Origin: Clostridium sp. CAG:780
GTDB lineage: Bacteria > Bacillota > Clostridia > TANB77 > CAG-508
Direction: 5' to 3'
DNA: 25,985 nt
NCBI GenBank assembly: GCA_000434195.1
Contig: HF994476.1
Span: 54,790 to 80,774, forward strand
Shown: positions 15,335 to 23,991 of the stretch, in pieces
Layout of the letters: each line of letters begins with the position of its first letter
Position numbering within the stretch: position 1 is the stretch's first letter
Program-made: the position numbers and the translations under genes
Notes under the pieces: model-generated
What the model saw: only the letters and a program-made list of their open reading frames with translations
Database searches by the model: none
What the model was told of the DNA's origin: nothing

Positions 15335-16643
15335 TCTCTCTAACAATCATCCTAACAGGCGTCCCTACCAATCCAAACTCTTTTCTTAGTTGATTTACTA
15401 GGTATCTCTCATAAGAGAAATGGAACAACTTTTTGTCGTTCACAAATACTACAAATGTTGGTGGCTTTGTTGTAGCTTGTGTCATATAGTATATTTTTAG
15501 TCTTCTACCTTTATCTGTTGGTGGTTGAACAACTGTAACCGCTTCTGCTAGTACTTGGTTTAGAACTGATGTTGAAACTCTTAAAGCATTTTGTTCAGCA
15601 ACCTTATTTATTAAGCTAAATAGCTTGTCTACCCTTTGTCCTGTTTTTGCTGATATAAATAATATTGGTGCATATGATAAGTATGGTATTTTCTCATATA
15701 CAGCTTTTGTATATTTTTCTAATGTCCCATTTGTCTTTTCATATTCATCCCATTTATTGACTGCTATTATAACACCTTTTCCTGCTTCGTGAGCCTCTCC
15801 TGCTATTTTTGTATCTTGTTCAGTAACTCCTTCATTTGCATCTATCATAAGAATACAAACATCTGCTCTCTCTATTGCAAGTAATGTTCTTGCTACACTG
15901 TATTTCTCAATTTTCTCATCAACTTTGCTATGTCTTCTTAATCCCGCTGTATCTATAAGTACATATTTGCCATATTGATTTTCAAAATTAGAATCTATGG
16001 CATCTCTAGTAGTTCCTGCTACATTACTTACAATTAATCTATTCTCACCTAAAATTTTGTTTATTAGAGATGACTTTCCAACATTTGGTTTACCTATAAC
16101 AGCTACTTTTATCTCAAAAGAATCATCTTCGCCTTCTTGAGCTTCTGGTAAATTATCATATATTGCGTCTAATACATCACCAATGCCTATTGCATTAACT
16201 GCAGATACTCTATATGGATCTCCTAGTCCTAGATTATAAAATTCATATATTTCTGGAGAATCTTTTCCATAATTATCAGCTTTATTACATACTAAAATAA
16301 TTGGTTTGTTTGATTTTCTAAGCATTAACGCAATTTCATTGTCAGAGCTTGTAATTCCCTGTTTTGCATCTGTTACGAATAATATTACATCAGCCATTGA
16401 TATTGCTATATCTGCTTGTTGCTTCATTTGAACAGAAATATCATCTTCTTCGCTAAAATCAATTCCACCTGTGTCTATTAATGTAAAGTTTCTTCCTCTC
16501 CAAGAAGCTTCCCCATATACTCTATCTCTTGTAACACCAGGAGTATCTTCTACTATCGAAACTCTTTTTCCTATTATATAATTAAAAAATGTTGATTTAC
16601 CTACATTTGGTCTTCCAACAATTGCTACCATTGGTTTTGACAT
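15321..16643 (-). CDS. der: Ribosome-assembly GTPase Der (EngA)
   Basis: This 440-residue cytosolic protein with two tandem GTPase domains and a C-terminal KH-like domain is essential for 50S subunit maturation. Domain 1 has GRPNVGKS (about 10-17), DTGG and NKAD. Domain 2 has GKPNVGKS (about 185), DTAG and NKWD. The KH-like part (about 350-440) is complete and ends REKLEK. AGAAGGTG lies upstream of the ATG. The last codons and stop lie inside an arm of the palindromic element, a modest C-terminal edge effect. It sits 66 bases downstream of the two membrane-protein genes and upstream of plsY-gpsA, with no clear terminator before it. Confidence 0.98.
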   Translation of the reverse strand: MSKPMVAIVGRPNVGKSTFFNYIIGKRVSIVEDTPGVTRDRVYGEASWRGRNFTLIDTGGIDFSEEDDISVQMKQQADIAISMADVILFVTDAKQGITSSDNEIALMLRKSNKPIILVCNKADNYGKDSPEIYEFYNLGLGDPYRVSAVNAIGIGDVLDAIYDNLPEAQEGEDDSFEIKVAVIGKPNVGKSSLINKILGENRLIVSNVAGTTRDAIDSNFENQYGKYVLIDTAGLRRHSKVDEKIEKYSVARTLLAIERADVCILMIDANEGVTEQDTKIAGEAHEAGKGVIIAVNKWDEYEKTNGTLEKYTKAVYEKIPYLSYAPILFISAKTGQRVDKLFSLINKVAEQNALRVSTSVLNQVLAEAVTVVQPPTDKGRRLKIYYMTQATTKPPTFVVFVNDKKLFHFSYERYLVNQLRKEFGLVGTPVRMIVREKLEK

Positions 16644-16709
16644 ATTATCACCTTCTTTATTTTTATTGCCTATTTATTTTACTATATTTTAACAAAAATA
16701 ACAAGTTTT

Positions 16710-18377
16710 TTAGTCTTTATTCTTATGATTCAGAACAATTATCGTTGCAAATGAGATTATTGATACTGCATAGCTTATTAACATTTCATTTGTTCCTAAA
16801 TATTTAACTTTTATTTGTGAGTCTTTGGCTATATTTATTTGGATAAATCCATTATCTGATTCTGTGTATTTTATTTCTTGGCCATCGGCATATACTCTAT
16901 ATCCAAGATAATAAATATATGGAAGTTCTATTGTTGTTTCTTTATTAATATTTGATATTTTGCAGTTCATATTAGAGGCTTGTTTAGTATAGTCAGATAT
17001 AACCGCTTCGTTATTATCCAATACTATCACTTCATCCTTTCTATTTGCAATATATTTCAAATTCTTAAATGCTTTTGTTGGTAGATATTCCATACTAGCC
17101 ATTCCGGCATGAACTCTTCCTGTATTTTCTGTAATCCTTACACCATTTATTAGTCGTTCTTCATTGTCTTTTAAATTAAAATCTAATTTTGATTTGTATG
17201 GTACTAGTAATAAGATACTTATTGTTAATAGCACCACTATATCAAGTGTTTTGAAGTTCTTTATTAATATTGCAAAGTTCGTTGCTACTACAAAAGCAAA
17301 GAAGAATGATGTAAATGTAAATAGTCTAAATGTAAATTGCAACATTGTAAGAGCTTGTGGAAGTTTCTCGAATGGGAATATTTTTAATGTCATTCCTATC
17401 AAAACAATTCCTGTTATTAAGAAAAACATATATGTTTTTTTATATTCCTCTGGTATCTTTTTATATGCTATTGGTGTTAGAACTAGTCCAATTACTGATA
17501 ATAATCCTATTGCATATATCATTGTTTGCTCGCTACTTGTAATAAATAACTGAGAGAACTTTGCTTTATAAAATATTAGTACCTCTTCCCTTTCCATTCT
17601 TCCAGGAACAAATACTTCATAACTTGTACTAAAGTAATGCTGTAATAATCCTACCCAATAAAAAGATGTCATTAATATGCAGAATAGTAGATTTACACCA
17701 ACGTTCTTTAATACTGTTTTGCTCTTTAGCTTTTTGAAAAATACTATTAAATATGCAAAACATATAATTACTGTATACATAGCAATTACTTGATGTGTTA
17801 AAATAAGTCCCGCTGCTCCTAAGGCTAATTTATAAGACTTTTTCTCTTCATTTACTATTATATACAATCCTTCAAATACAATCGGAATAAATATAAATGA
17901 CGCAAGTTCTGCAAGAGCAGTTCTTATATACATATCTGTTATTCTATATGGAGCTAATATATAAATGATACTCGCTAATGTAGCCAATTTTTTATTTTTT
18001 GTAATTCTTAATGTTAATTTATACATTGTAAGCCCTGATAGTAACACTATCACAAACATGCATAGCTTTAGGCAGTTTACATACGAGAAATTAAATATTC
18101 TAAGCACTACAGACATATATGCTGTTAGTGGAGAATAAAATATATTCCAAGAATATCCAAAGTTATTGCATAAATTAGACATTATCATCGGTAAAAACTG
18201 CTTATCTGCTAATGTTTGTTCTGTTCCAATTATTCTACATATATGTTGAATCCCATCGTCTCTATAAATATTTAAACTTTTATTTGCAAGAGGAATACTA
18301 ATAATTATCGAGGCAATAATTATTAGTATATAATTTATAATTTCTTTCTCTTTACAATATTTAATTAGATTTTTCAT
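16710..18377 (-). CDS. Polytopic membrane protein, second of a tandem pair (GT-C-like)
   Basis: This 555-residue protein has about ten or more membrane segments and a C-terminal outer strand-rich domain. Just after the first membrane segment is YRDDGIQHICRI, the acidic DDGxxH..R loop typical of large membrane glycosyltransferase-like proteins of the PTPS_related/YfhO type. The C-terminal domain (about 445-530) has TTIELPYIYYLGYRVY and DNGFIQINI, which are closely mirrored in the upstream gene. It overlaps that gene by 17 bases, with AAAGGAAA before its ATG, implying translational coupling. Together they probably handle a lipid-linked sugar or cell-surface polymer, but the substrate is unknown. 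Confidence 0.85.
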   Translation of the reverse strand: MKNLIKYCKEKEIINYILIIIASIIISIPLANKSLNIYRDDGIQHICRIIGTEQTLADKQFLPMIMSNLCNNFGYSWNIFYSPLTAYMSVVLRIFNFSYVNCLKLCMFVIVLLSGLTMYKLTLRITKNKKLATLASIIYILAPYRITDMYIRTALAELASFIFIPIVFEGLYIIVNEEKKSYKLALGAAGLILTHQVIAMYTVIICFAYLIVFFKKLKSKTVLKNVGVNLLFCILMTSFYWVGLLQHYFSTSYEVFVPGRMEREEVLIFYKAKFSQLFITSSEQTMIYAIGLLSVIGLVLTPIAYKKIPEEYKKTYMFFLITGIVLIGMTLKIFPFEKLPQALTMLQFTFRLFTFTSFFFAFVVATNFAILIKNFKTLDIVVLLTISILLLVPYKSKLDFNLKDNEERLINGVRITENTGRVHAGMASMEYLPTKAFKNLKYIANRKDEVIVLDNNEAVISDYTKQASNMNCKISNINKETTIELPYIYYLGYRVYADGQEIKYTESDNGFIQINIAKDSQIKVKYLGTNEMLISYAVSIISFATIIVLNHKNKD

Positions 18378-20064
18378 TCTGTTTCCTTTTCTCTTTTATT
18401 ACATATCCTATAAATCCTATAAAAGCAAGTAATGATATAACATAAGAAACTTTTTCTAATGTGGTTCCAGTATATGAAACTGTTATATCTGCTTGGCTCA
18501 TATCTTCCTCTATCTTAACAGCAATAAATCCATTATTAGACTCAAAATAATTTATTTTGGTCCCATTAATTTTTACTTCATATCCTAAATAATATAGATA
18601 TGGCAATTCTAATGTAGTATCTTTTTCTATGTTTGTCACTTTAGCCGATAATGTTAAGTCTTCTTTGTTCTCTTGTATAATATCTGCCGAGCCACTAACC
18701 ACAATAATTCCTTTTTCTCTTAAAGACATATTGGCATTTCTGATATTATCAGTTAAATATTCTCTGTTTATTTGCATATGTTGAATCGTTTGTTGATTTA
18801 GCATTTTTGCTTCATATTCTTCGTCTGACAATGTTTTTTGACTCTCATACTTATAATCATAACTAATCTTTGCCATACTTGCAATTATTAAAATTACTGA
18901 TAGTAATAACATCCAGTCTTTCAAGTTCTGCTTTGGTATCAGCTCTATTAATGTATATAAGTTAATTGCTGTAATTATTGATATTGCAAATCCAAAGAAT
19001 GTAAGCATTCTCCAAGCAAATTGAAGTCTTGTAAAGAACTGTGGCACGTACAACCATAGGAAATATTTTGTGGTCATTAATAGCGACAATACAGCTATTA
19101 ATAGCATTATTAAGTATTCATCTTTGTATTCTTTGTTGATTCTCTTCAAGGCTGGAATGCCTAATAATATTAGTATTATTAATTGTACTCCCAACTTATA
19201 GTCCATATCATACTTTTCCATAGTTCCAGTAAAGAAATACTTTATAGGAACTGTTGACTCGTATACTTCTTCCGGAGTTGAATGCATTTTCCATGAATCA
19301 AGTATTATATAATCCCCTGCTAGTTTATGTTCTATTAGTGGTATTGAGAAAAATGCAGTTATTAATAATACAAAAACTAAATTTATTGCAAGTTTCTTTA
19401 TTATTGTTTTATTTATTTTCTTAATGTTTAACAATATATATAGTAGTGAAAATAAAGCAGCATAGAAGGTTGTTATTGTATGTGTTAGCATTAACAAAGA
19501 AGCGGAAATTGCTATATAATAATGCTTTTTACCATCTCCATTAAGTAGGTTATATAATCCTAAGAATAGAAGCGGTAAGAACATAAATGTCGAAAACTCT
19601 CCTATTGCAAATCTGTTATATATGCTTTCTAGTCTATATGGAATAAATATATATATTATTGCTGAAAGAACTGAAATTTCTCTTTTCTTTGTTATTTCAT
19701 ATACGAACTTGTACATAGTTATTCCAGAGATAAATATTGTAAAAAAGCTATATATTTTTAAACAATTATAATAGTGTCCTGTAAATATTTTAAACAATAA
19801 AGGTCCATATGTAACTAATGGTGGATAGAATAAATTTATAGCATATCCAAATCCATCACAATACCTTGAACAAATATATGGTGGAAATGTCCCACTTTTT
19901 AAAATTTCGTCTACTCCCATAATTCTTAAAATATGGATAAACCCGTCATCTGTTCCATATATTCTTAAGTTTATTAGTGGTATTCCTGCTATTGCAGCTG
20001 CTAAAAATATTAATATGTAATGTATAATTTTATCATTTTTTAAATCATCAAAAAACTTTTTCAT
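18361..20064 (-). CDS. Polytopic membrane protein, first of a tandem pair (GT-C-like)
   Basis: This 567-residue paralogue of the following gene has the same plan: one membrane segment, an outer loop YGTDDGFIHILRI (about residues 36-48) with adjacent acidic residues, many membrane segments, a conserved IYIFIPYRLESIYNRFAIGE block, and a C-terminal outer domain with TTLELPYLYYLGYEV and NNGFIAVKI. The acidic loop in that position is the likely catalytic site in GT-C-type enzymes; this is inferred from architecture and not shown. Pfam PTPS_related (PF10131) or the YfhO-like group is the closest family I can name. AAAGGAAA precedes the ATG by about eight bases. It stands downstream of rpmF behind a strong terminator. 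Confidence 0.85.
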   Translation of the reverse strand: MKKFFDDLKNDKIIHYILIFLAAAIAGIPLINLRIYGTDDGFIHILRIMGVDEILKSGTFPPYICSRYCDGFGYAINLFYPPLVTYGPLLFKIFTGHYYNCLKIYSFFTIFISGITMYKFVYEITKKREISVLSAIIYIFIPYRLESIYNRFAIGEFSTFMFLPLLFLGLYNLLNGDGKKHYYIAISASLLMLTHTITTFYAALFSLLYILLNIKKINKTIIKKLAINLVFVLLITAFFSIPLIEHKLAGDYIILDSWKMHSTPEEVYESTVPIKYFFTGTMEKYDMDYKLGVQLIILILLGIPALKRINKEYKDEYLIMLLIAVLSLLMTTKYFLWLYVPQFFTRLQFAWRMLTFFGFAISIITAINLYTLIELIPKQNLKDWMLLLSVILIIASMAKISYDYKYESQKTLSDEEYEAKMLNQQTIQHMQINREYLTDNIRNANMSLREKGIIVVSGSADIIQENKEDLTLSAKVTNIEKDTTLELPYLYYLGYEVKINGTKINYFESNNGFIAVKIEEDMSQADITVSYTGTTLEKVSYVISLLAFIGFIGYVIKEKRKQNEKSN

Positions 20065-20131
20065 CTGTAATTTCCTTTGTCTAAATTTTATAAAGATTAT
20101 ATCATTATATTTTAGAATAATAAATAGAAAA

Positions 20132-20164
20132 TAAAAAAAATAACAATACTTTTGGTATTGTTAT
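20132..20164 (-). terminator. Terminator of rpmF
   Basis: A 10-bp perfect stem (20140-20149 with 20155-20164) and a 5-base loop, followed on the minus strand by eight T residues, ten bases past the rpmF stop. Confidence 0.9.
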
Positions 20165-20174
20165 AAAAAATATA

Positions 20175-20363
20175 TTAGTTTTCAGATGTTTCTGTTGATA
20201 GTACTTTTTTTCCATCATAGTAACCACAACTTGGGCAAACTCTATGTTGCATCATTTTTTCGTGGCAATGTGGACATTCAACTAAATTTTTATTTTCTAA
20301 TTTCCATGTTGATCTTCTTAATCCTGTTCTTGCTTTTGACCATCTTCTTTTTGGTTGTGCCAT
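20175..20363 (-). CDS. rpmF: 50S ribosomal protein L32
   Basis: This 62-residue ribosomal protein has the family start AQPKRRWSKARTGLRRSTWKL and an intact zinc-ribbon form with CPHC and CPSC pairs (about residues 30-33 and 43-46). It is therefore the zinc-dependent type and not the cysteine-free variant used under zinc shortage. A GGGAGG ribosome site lies upstream. It has its own near-consensus promoter (20430-20458) and strong terminator, so it is a single-gene unit. The usual partner yceD (DUF177) is not next to it. Confidence 0.97.
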   Translation of the reverse strand: MAQPKRRWSKARTGLRRSTWKLENKNLVECPHCHEKMMQHRVCPSCGYYDGKKVLSTETSEN

Positions 20364-20429
20364 TTTTACTACCTCCCTTGCATTTCGCTTATGTTATATA
20401 TTATATATATCTTATTAACGTACTATAAA

Positions 20430-20458
20430 ATTATACTAGTATTTGAAAGTTTTGTCAA
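20430..20458 (-). promoter_or_regulatory. Promoter of rpmF
   Basis: Minus-strand TTGACA (20458-20453) and TATAAT (20435-20430) with a 17-base spacer: full consensus in both boxes. The leader is about 60 bases. Confidence 0.88.
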
Positions 20459-20471
20459 TACATTTTGTAAA

Positions 20472-20497
20472 AATCAGTGTCTTATCAAGACATTTTT
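20472..20497 (-). terminator. Probable terminator of mnmA
   Basis: A short stem of about eight pairs (20476-20483 with 20487-20494, one G-U) and a tight three-base loop, followed on the minus strand by GATTTTTAC. It begins about ten bases past the mnmA stop. Confidence 0.65.
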
Positions 20498-20503
20498 TAC
20501 TTT

Positions 20504-21562
20504 TTATTGTATCTTTCCTCCGCCAACTAGAACATCCTCTATATAAAATACAGCTGATTGTCCTGGTGTTATTCCTCTTTGTGGTTCTTTAAATTCTACT
20601 TCAATTTCTGTATCAGAAACTTGTTTTATTGTGGCTTTTGCTGGTTTGCTAGAATATCTTATCTTTACATCAACTTCTATCTCATTATCTAGTTTATCAA
20701 ATAGTAGTAAATTTATATTATTCACTTTCATATGAGTCTTATATAATTCACTCTCTTCTCCAACGATTACTTCATTTCTTTCCTTATTGAAACCTATTAC
20801 AAACAATGGTGCTTTATAAGATATTCCTAGTCCTTTTCTTTGTCCTATTGTGTAATTATATAGTCCTGTATGTTTGCCAAGAATCTCTCCTTTTGAGTTT
20901 ACTATGTTTCCTATTTTAGGTTTTATATCAGAGTTATTTTCTAGGAATTTCTTATAATTTCCGTCAGGTATAAAACAAATATCTTCGCTGTCAGGTTTAT
21001 TAGCAACTTTTAAATTGTTATCTCTTGCTATCTGACGTATTTCTTCTTTGTCCTCATAATCAGCCAAAGGAAATATTATATGTTCAATTAAATCTTTTGG
21101 AATATTCCACAAAACGTAGCTCTGGTCTTTTTTTAATGAATTAGACTTTTTCAAAACCCATCTTCCATATTTTTCACTATATTCTGTTTTAGCATAATGT
21201 CCAGTTGCTACATAATAGCATCCTAACTCTTTTGCCTTCTCATACATATATCCAAATTTTAAATATTTATTACACTCTATACATGGATTTGGTGTTTGAC
21301 AATTTGCATATGAGCAAATAAAATCATTTATTACATTTTCTTTAAATTCTTTTTGATAATTAAATATAAAGTGTGGTATTCCTATTTGATTACATATATT
21401 CTTCGCATCCATATATGTGTTTGTATTACAGCAACTGCTTCCTGCAAATAATTCTAGTGTAACTCCTACTACATCATATCCATTATTCTTTAATAACAAG
21501 GCTGATACACTACTATCTACTCCTCCACTCATTCCTAATAATACTTTATTATTCTTTTCCAT
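20504..21562 (-). CDS. mnmA: tRNA-specific 2-thiouridylase MnmA
   Basis: This 352-residue enzyme thiolates the wobble uridine (U34) of tRNA for Lys, Glu and Gln, using ATP to activate the base and relayed sulfur from a cysteine desulfurase. The PP-loop SGGVDSS is at residues 12-18. The catalytic cysteines are Cys94 (NPCIEC) and Cys196 (SEDICFIP), both in place. GQRKGLGI and the C-terminal GGGKIQ barrel end are typical, and the length is normal. AGGAG precedes the ATG and the promoter lies at 21592-21620. The usual partner desulfurase gene is not adjacent. Confidence 0.97.
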   Translation of the reverse strand: MEKNNKVLLGMSGGVDSSVSALLLKNNGYDVVGVTLELFAGSSCCNTNTYMDAKNICNQIGIPHFIFNYQKEFKENVINDFICSYANCQTPNPCIECNKYLKFGYMYEKAKELGCYYVATGHYAKTEYSEKYGRWVLKKSNSLKKDQSYVLWNIPKDLIEHIIFPLADYEDKEEIRQIARDNNLKVANKPDSEDICFIPDGNYKKFLENNSDIKPKIGNIVNSKGEILGKHTGLYNYTIGQRKGLGISYKAPLFVIGFNKERNEVIVGEESELYKTHMKVNNINLLLFDKLDNEIEVDVKIRYSSKPAKATIKQVSDTEIEVEFKEPQRGITPGQSAVFYIEDVLVGGGKIQ

Positions 21563-21591
21563 CTGTTTCTCCTATCATTTTGATATGTTTT

Positions 21592-21620
21592 ATTATACCA
21601 CAAAATATTGTTCTATTCAA
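21592..21620 (-). promoter_or_regulatory. Promoter of mnmA
   Basis: Minus-strand TTGAAT (21620-21615) and TATAAT (21597-21592) with a 17-base spacer, about 30 bases before the start codon. Confidence 0.8.
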
Positions 21621-21642
21621 TATTTCTTTAAATACAAAACTA

Positions 21643-21670
21643 CTCCGTGCTAGATTTCTCTAACACGGAG
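21643..21670 (-). terminator. Terminator of the ZIP transporter gene
   Basis: A 7-bp GC-rich stem (CTCCGTG 21643-21649 with CACGGAG 21664-21670), one mismatch, then four more pairs and a TTTC loop. TAGTTTTG follows on the minus strand. It starts 27 bases past the stop. Confidence 0.75.
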
Positions 21671-21697
21671 ACTTTTTGTGATTATTTGGTACCTATT

Positions 21698-22486
21698 TTA
21701 CCCTAGTGCTACATCTAATAACATCATTATAATAAATCCAACAGCAACACCTATTGTAACTAAACTAGACTTTTTTTCTGATTGTGCTTCTGGTATTAAT
21801 TCATTTACTACCACATAAATCATTGCACCTGCAGCAAATGACAATAAATATGGTAATATTGGTACAATTACCTTTGTAAGCAATATGGTAATAACAGCTC
21901 CTATCGGCTCTACTAGACCAGATAAAACTCCTCCAATAAAAGACTTAAACTTTCCTTTTCCACTCGCTAGAAGCGGTAATGAAATTATTGCTCCTTCTGG
22001 TATGTTTTGAATTGCAATCCCTATCGCCAAAGCAAATGCTCCAGCTAATGTTATTCCTGCATTTTGTGCTATTAATCCAGCAAAAGCAACTCCTACTGCC
22101 ATACCTTCTGGTATGTTATGTAGGGTTACAGCTAATACTAACATACTTGTACTTTTCACTGTATCTTCTGTATTTTTTAGAGCCTTGCTTTCCATTTTGT
22201 CTGCAATATTATTTATTAGTATTAAAATAATTACTCCTAGTGCAAATCCAACTGTCGCTGGAACCCAAGCTATTTTATTTTGGTTTTCTGCCATCTCTAT
22301 TGCTGGTAATAATAATGACCACACAGAAGCGGCAATCATCACTCCTGATGCGAAGCCTAACAATATTTTTTGGATTATTGGTTTTATTTCTTTTTTAAGA
22401 AAAAATACTAATGTAGCTCCTAGTGATGTTCCTAGAAATGGCACTAATATTCCTATAATAGTTTGGTCCACTACTGTTATATTCAC
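21698..22486 (-). CDS. ZIP-family divalent metal transporter
   Basis: This 262-residue inner-membrane protein has about eight membrane segments and imports divalent metal such as zinc, iron or manganese. The two metal-site helices are clear: HNIPEGMAVGVAFAG and, one segment later, IQNIPEGAIISLPL. The usual His after the second site is not prominent, so ion preference cannot be read from sequence. It resembles ZupT/GufA-type members. The start is GTG at 22486, supported by AAGGAGG eight bases upstream. The first seven codons, the ribosome site and the upstream palindrome are duplicated exactly at 23971-24073. Confidence 0.9.
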   Translation of the reverse strand: MNITVVDQTIIGILVPFLGTSLGATLVFFLKKEIKPIIQKILLGFASGVMIAASVWSLLLPAIEMAENQNKIAWVPATVGFALGVIILILINNIADKMESKALKNTEDTVKSTSMLVLAVTLHNIPEGMAVGVAFAGLIAQNAGITLAGAFALAIGIAIQNIPEGAIISLPLLASGKGKFKSFIGGVLSGLVEPIGAVITILLTKVIVPILPYLLSFAAGAMIYVVVNELIPEAQSEKKSSLVTIGVAVGFIIMMLLDVALG

Positions 22487-22568
22487 TTAAAATTCCTCCT
22501 TAAATATGAAATGATGGCTTATCTTATTGTATAATATTCGCTTTACATAAGATATGTTTCATATTTAA
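22466..22568. repeat. 103-bp perfect direct repeat, copy 1 (at the ZIP gene)
   Basis: Identical over all 103 bases to 23971-24073. It includes the ZIP gene's first seven codons, its GTG start, its ribosome site and a 69-bp imperfect palindrome (22500-22568) with perfect 12-bp end arms (TTAAATATGAAA and its complement). Together with copy 2 it flanks the ATPase gene. Confidence 0.97.
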
Positions 22569-22594
22569 AAAATAAGAAGAGTTTTACCTCTTCT
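22569..22594 (-). terminator. Terminator of the ATPase gene
   Basis: A 7-bp perfect stem (22575-22581 with 22588-22594) and a 6-base loop, followed on the minus strand by TTATTTTTT. It begins 13 bases past the stop and abuts the repeat. Confidence 0.85.
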
Positions 22595-22607
22595 ATCGAA
22601 TTTAAAA

Positions 22608-23801
22608 TCATTTATCTGCTAGCCAATTTGCAATATCTTTTACTAAGATTCCTTCATAAGTATAATCATCATGCCTTGTTCTTGCAATTAACATTTTAGG
22701 ATATGCATCTTTTATTTTTAATAGTGAATCTATCTCTCTTTTAAATGTTTTTTCTTCACTTATGTTATCTGATACTTGAATGTAGATTTTCTCATTATGT
22801 TTCTGAGCAACAAAGTCTATTTCTTTATTATATAGCGTTCCTACATATACATCATATCCCCTTCTCATAAGTTCTATTGCCACAATATTTTCATAAGTTC
22901 TGCCATAATTCATATTAGTTATCCCTAACATAGCATATCTAAAAGAATGATCTGCCATATAATATTTATCTAATGAAGTTAGATATTTCTTTCCCTTTAT
23001 ATCATATCTACCTATTTTGTAAAAAGCAAAAGCATTACATAAATAGCCAATATATTTATTTATAGTCTTATCGGTTATATTATCTTCTTTATTATTAAGT
23101 TCTTTCGTAATATTTAATGTAGATGTAATATTAGAAACATTATCCATTAAAAAGTTACTTAGGTTATTTAGGACTTTTTCATTTCTAATGTTATATTTTT
23201 TCTTTATATCTCTTACAATTAAAGTATTATAGACATCTTCTATATATTTATATTTGTCTGCTTGTTCGGTATAAACATACGAACCTGCCATACCACCCTG
23301 TATCACATATTCATCAAATACCTTGTCTGCATCATCATATCCATAGTATTTCATAAATTCCAAAAATGAGAACGGATATACCTCAATAGGAAATGTTCTC
23401 CCTGTAAATAAAGTAGCTAAATCACTGCTTAGCAAAAATGCATTTGAACCAGTTATATATATATCATATTTTTCTTCGGCATGAATCCAATTTATAGCTG
23501 TTTCAAATCCATCACACATCTGTACCTCATCTATTAGAACAAAGTTGTTCATATTTTCTCTATAGTTACTTTCTATATACTCATACAATTTATGACATTC
23601 TTTTAATTTGTCAAATTTTGATAAACTATAATTTATGTGAATAATATTATAATCTTTTATATTTTCTTCAATATATTTTTTAAACGCTTCTAATAGTTTT
23701 GATTTTCCTGAACGCCTTATCCCTGTTATTACTTTTATATCAGGAGTTCCGATAACACCAATCAATTCATTTAAATATTTCTCTCGTTTTATTAATTTCA
23801 C
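22608..23801 (-). CDS. DUF4143-type AAA ATPase
   Basis: This 397-residue protein has an N-terminal P-loop ATPase domain: Walker A GIRRSGKS (about 27-34), Walker B VLIDEVQ with Asp91-Glu92, and a TGSNAFLL sensor-like motif. A C-terminal DUF4143-like region (about 180-397) contains the spaced acidic pattern ENIVAIEL, NKEIDFVAQ and YIQVSD, reminiscent of a PD-(D/E)xK nuclease fold. This family is common, mobile and often multi-copy in Clostridia and archaea; its function is not established. I use the GTG at 23801, which has GAGGTG six bases upstream, instead of the GTG nine bases before it. The gene is flanked by the 103-bp repeats, so it seems to be a recent arrival. Confidence 0.9.
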   Translation of the reverse strand: MKLIKREKYLNELIGVIGTPDIKVITGIRRSGKSKLLEAFKKYIEENIKDYNIIHINYSLSKFDKLKECHKLYEYIESNYRENMNNFVLIDEVQMCDGFETAINWIHAEEKYDIYITGSNAFLLSSDLATLFTGRTFPIEVYPFSFLEFMKYYGYDDADKVFDEYVIQGGMAGSYVYTEQADKYKYIEDVYNTLIVRDIKKKYNIRNEKVLNNLSNFLMDNVSNITSTLNITKELNNKEDNITDKTINKYIGYLCNAFAFYKIGRYDIKGKKYLTSLDKYYMADHSFRYAMLGITNMNYGRTYENIVAIELMRRGYDVYVGTLYNKEIDFVAQKHNEKIYIQVSDNISEEKTFKREIDSLLKIKDAYPKMLIARTRHDDYTYEGILVKDIANWLADK

Positions 23802-23819
23802 TAAAATCACCTCATATTC

Positions 23820-23847
23820 ATTATATACTATATTCCGAAAAAGTCAA
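23820..23847 (-). promoter_or_regulatory. Promoter of the ATPase gene
   Basis: Minus-strand TTGACT (23847-23842) and TATAAT (23825-23820) with a 16-base spacer, about 20 bases before the start. The spacer lies inside one arm of the inverted repeat 23830-23870. Confidence 0.7.
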
Positions 23848-23870
23848 TATTTTTTATTTTTTCGGAATAT
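23830..23870. repeat. Inverted repeat over the ATPase promoter
   Basis: Perfect 13-bp arms (ATATTCCGAAAAA at 23830-23842 and its complement at 23858-23870) separated by 15 bases. One arm fills the promoter spacer, so a protein bound here would be placed to repress. It could also be a terminator-like hairpin. Confidence 0.7.
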
Positions 23871-23901
23871 ATTTTATTATGCTTTTTTTATTCACTTTTA
23901 T

Positions 23902-23991
23902 TCAAATTCTTCTTTTGAATTGATATTTAAATATATTAGTATAAATGTTACTTTCGAAAATCCTATGCTTGTCCACTACTGTTATATTCAC
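23902..23991 (-). pseudogene. 5' remnant of the ZIP transporter gene
   Basis: The duplicated ribosome site and GTG start (23991) are followed by the first seven codons of the ZIP gene (M-N-I-T-V-V-D). At 23970 the sequence becomes unrelated and runs on to a TGA at 23902, giving a 29-residue frame with no meaning of its own. This is a beheaded copy left by the event that placed the ATPase gene here. Confidence 0.85.

Noticed and set aside
15164..15346. 60-codon minus-strand frame between der and plsY
   Set aside because: It is entirely within and beside the palindromic element and overlaps the der end, with no ribosome site.
23871..23970. Missing FtsZ C-terminal peptide encoded downstream in another frame
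   Set aside because: Reading the frames after the ftsZ stop through the repeat and beyond gives no IPxFLR-like sequence.
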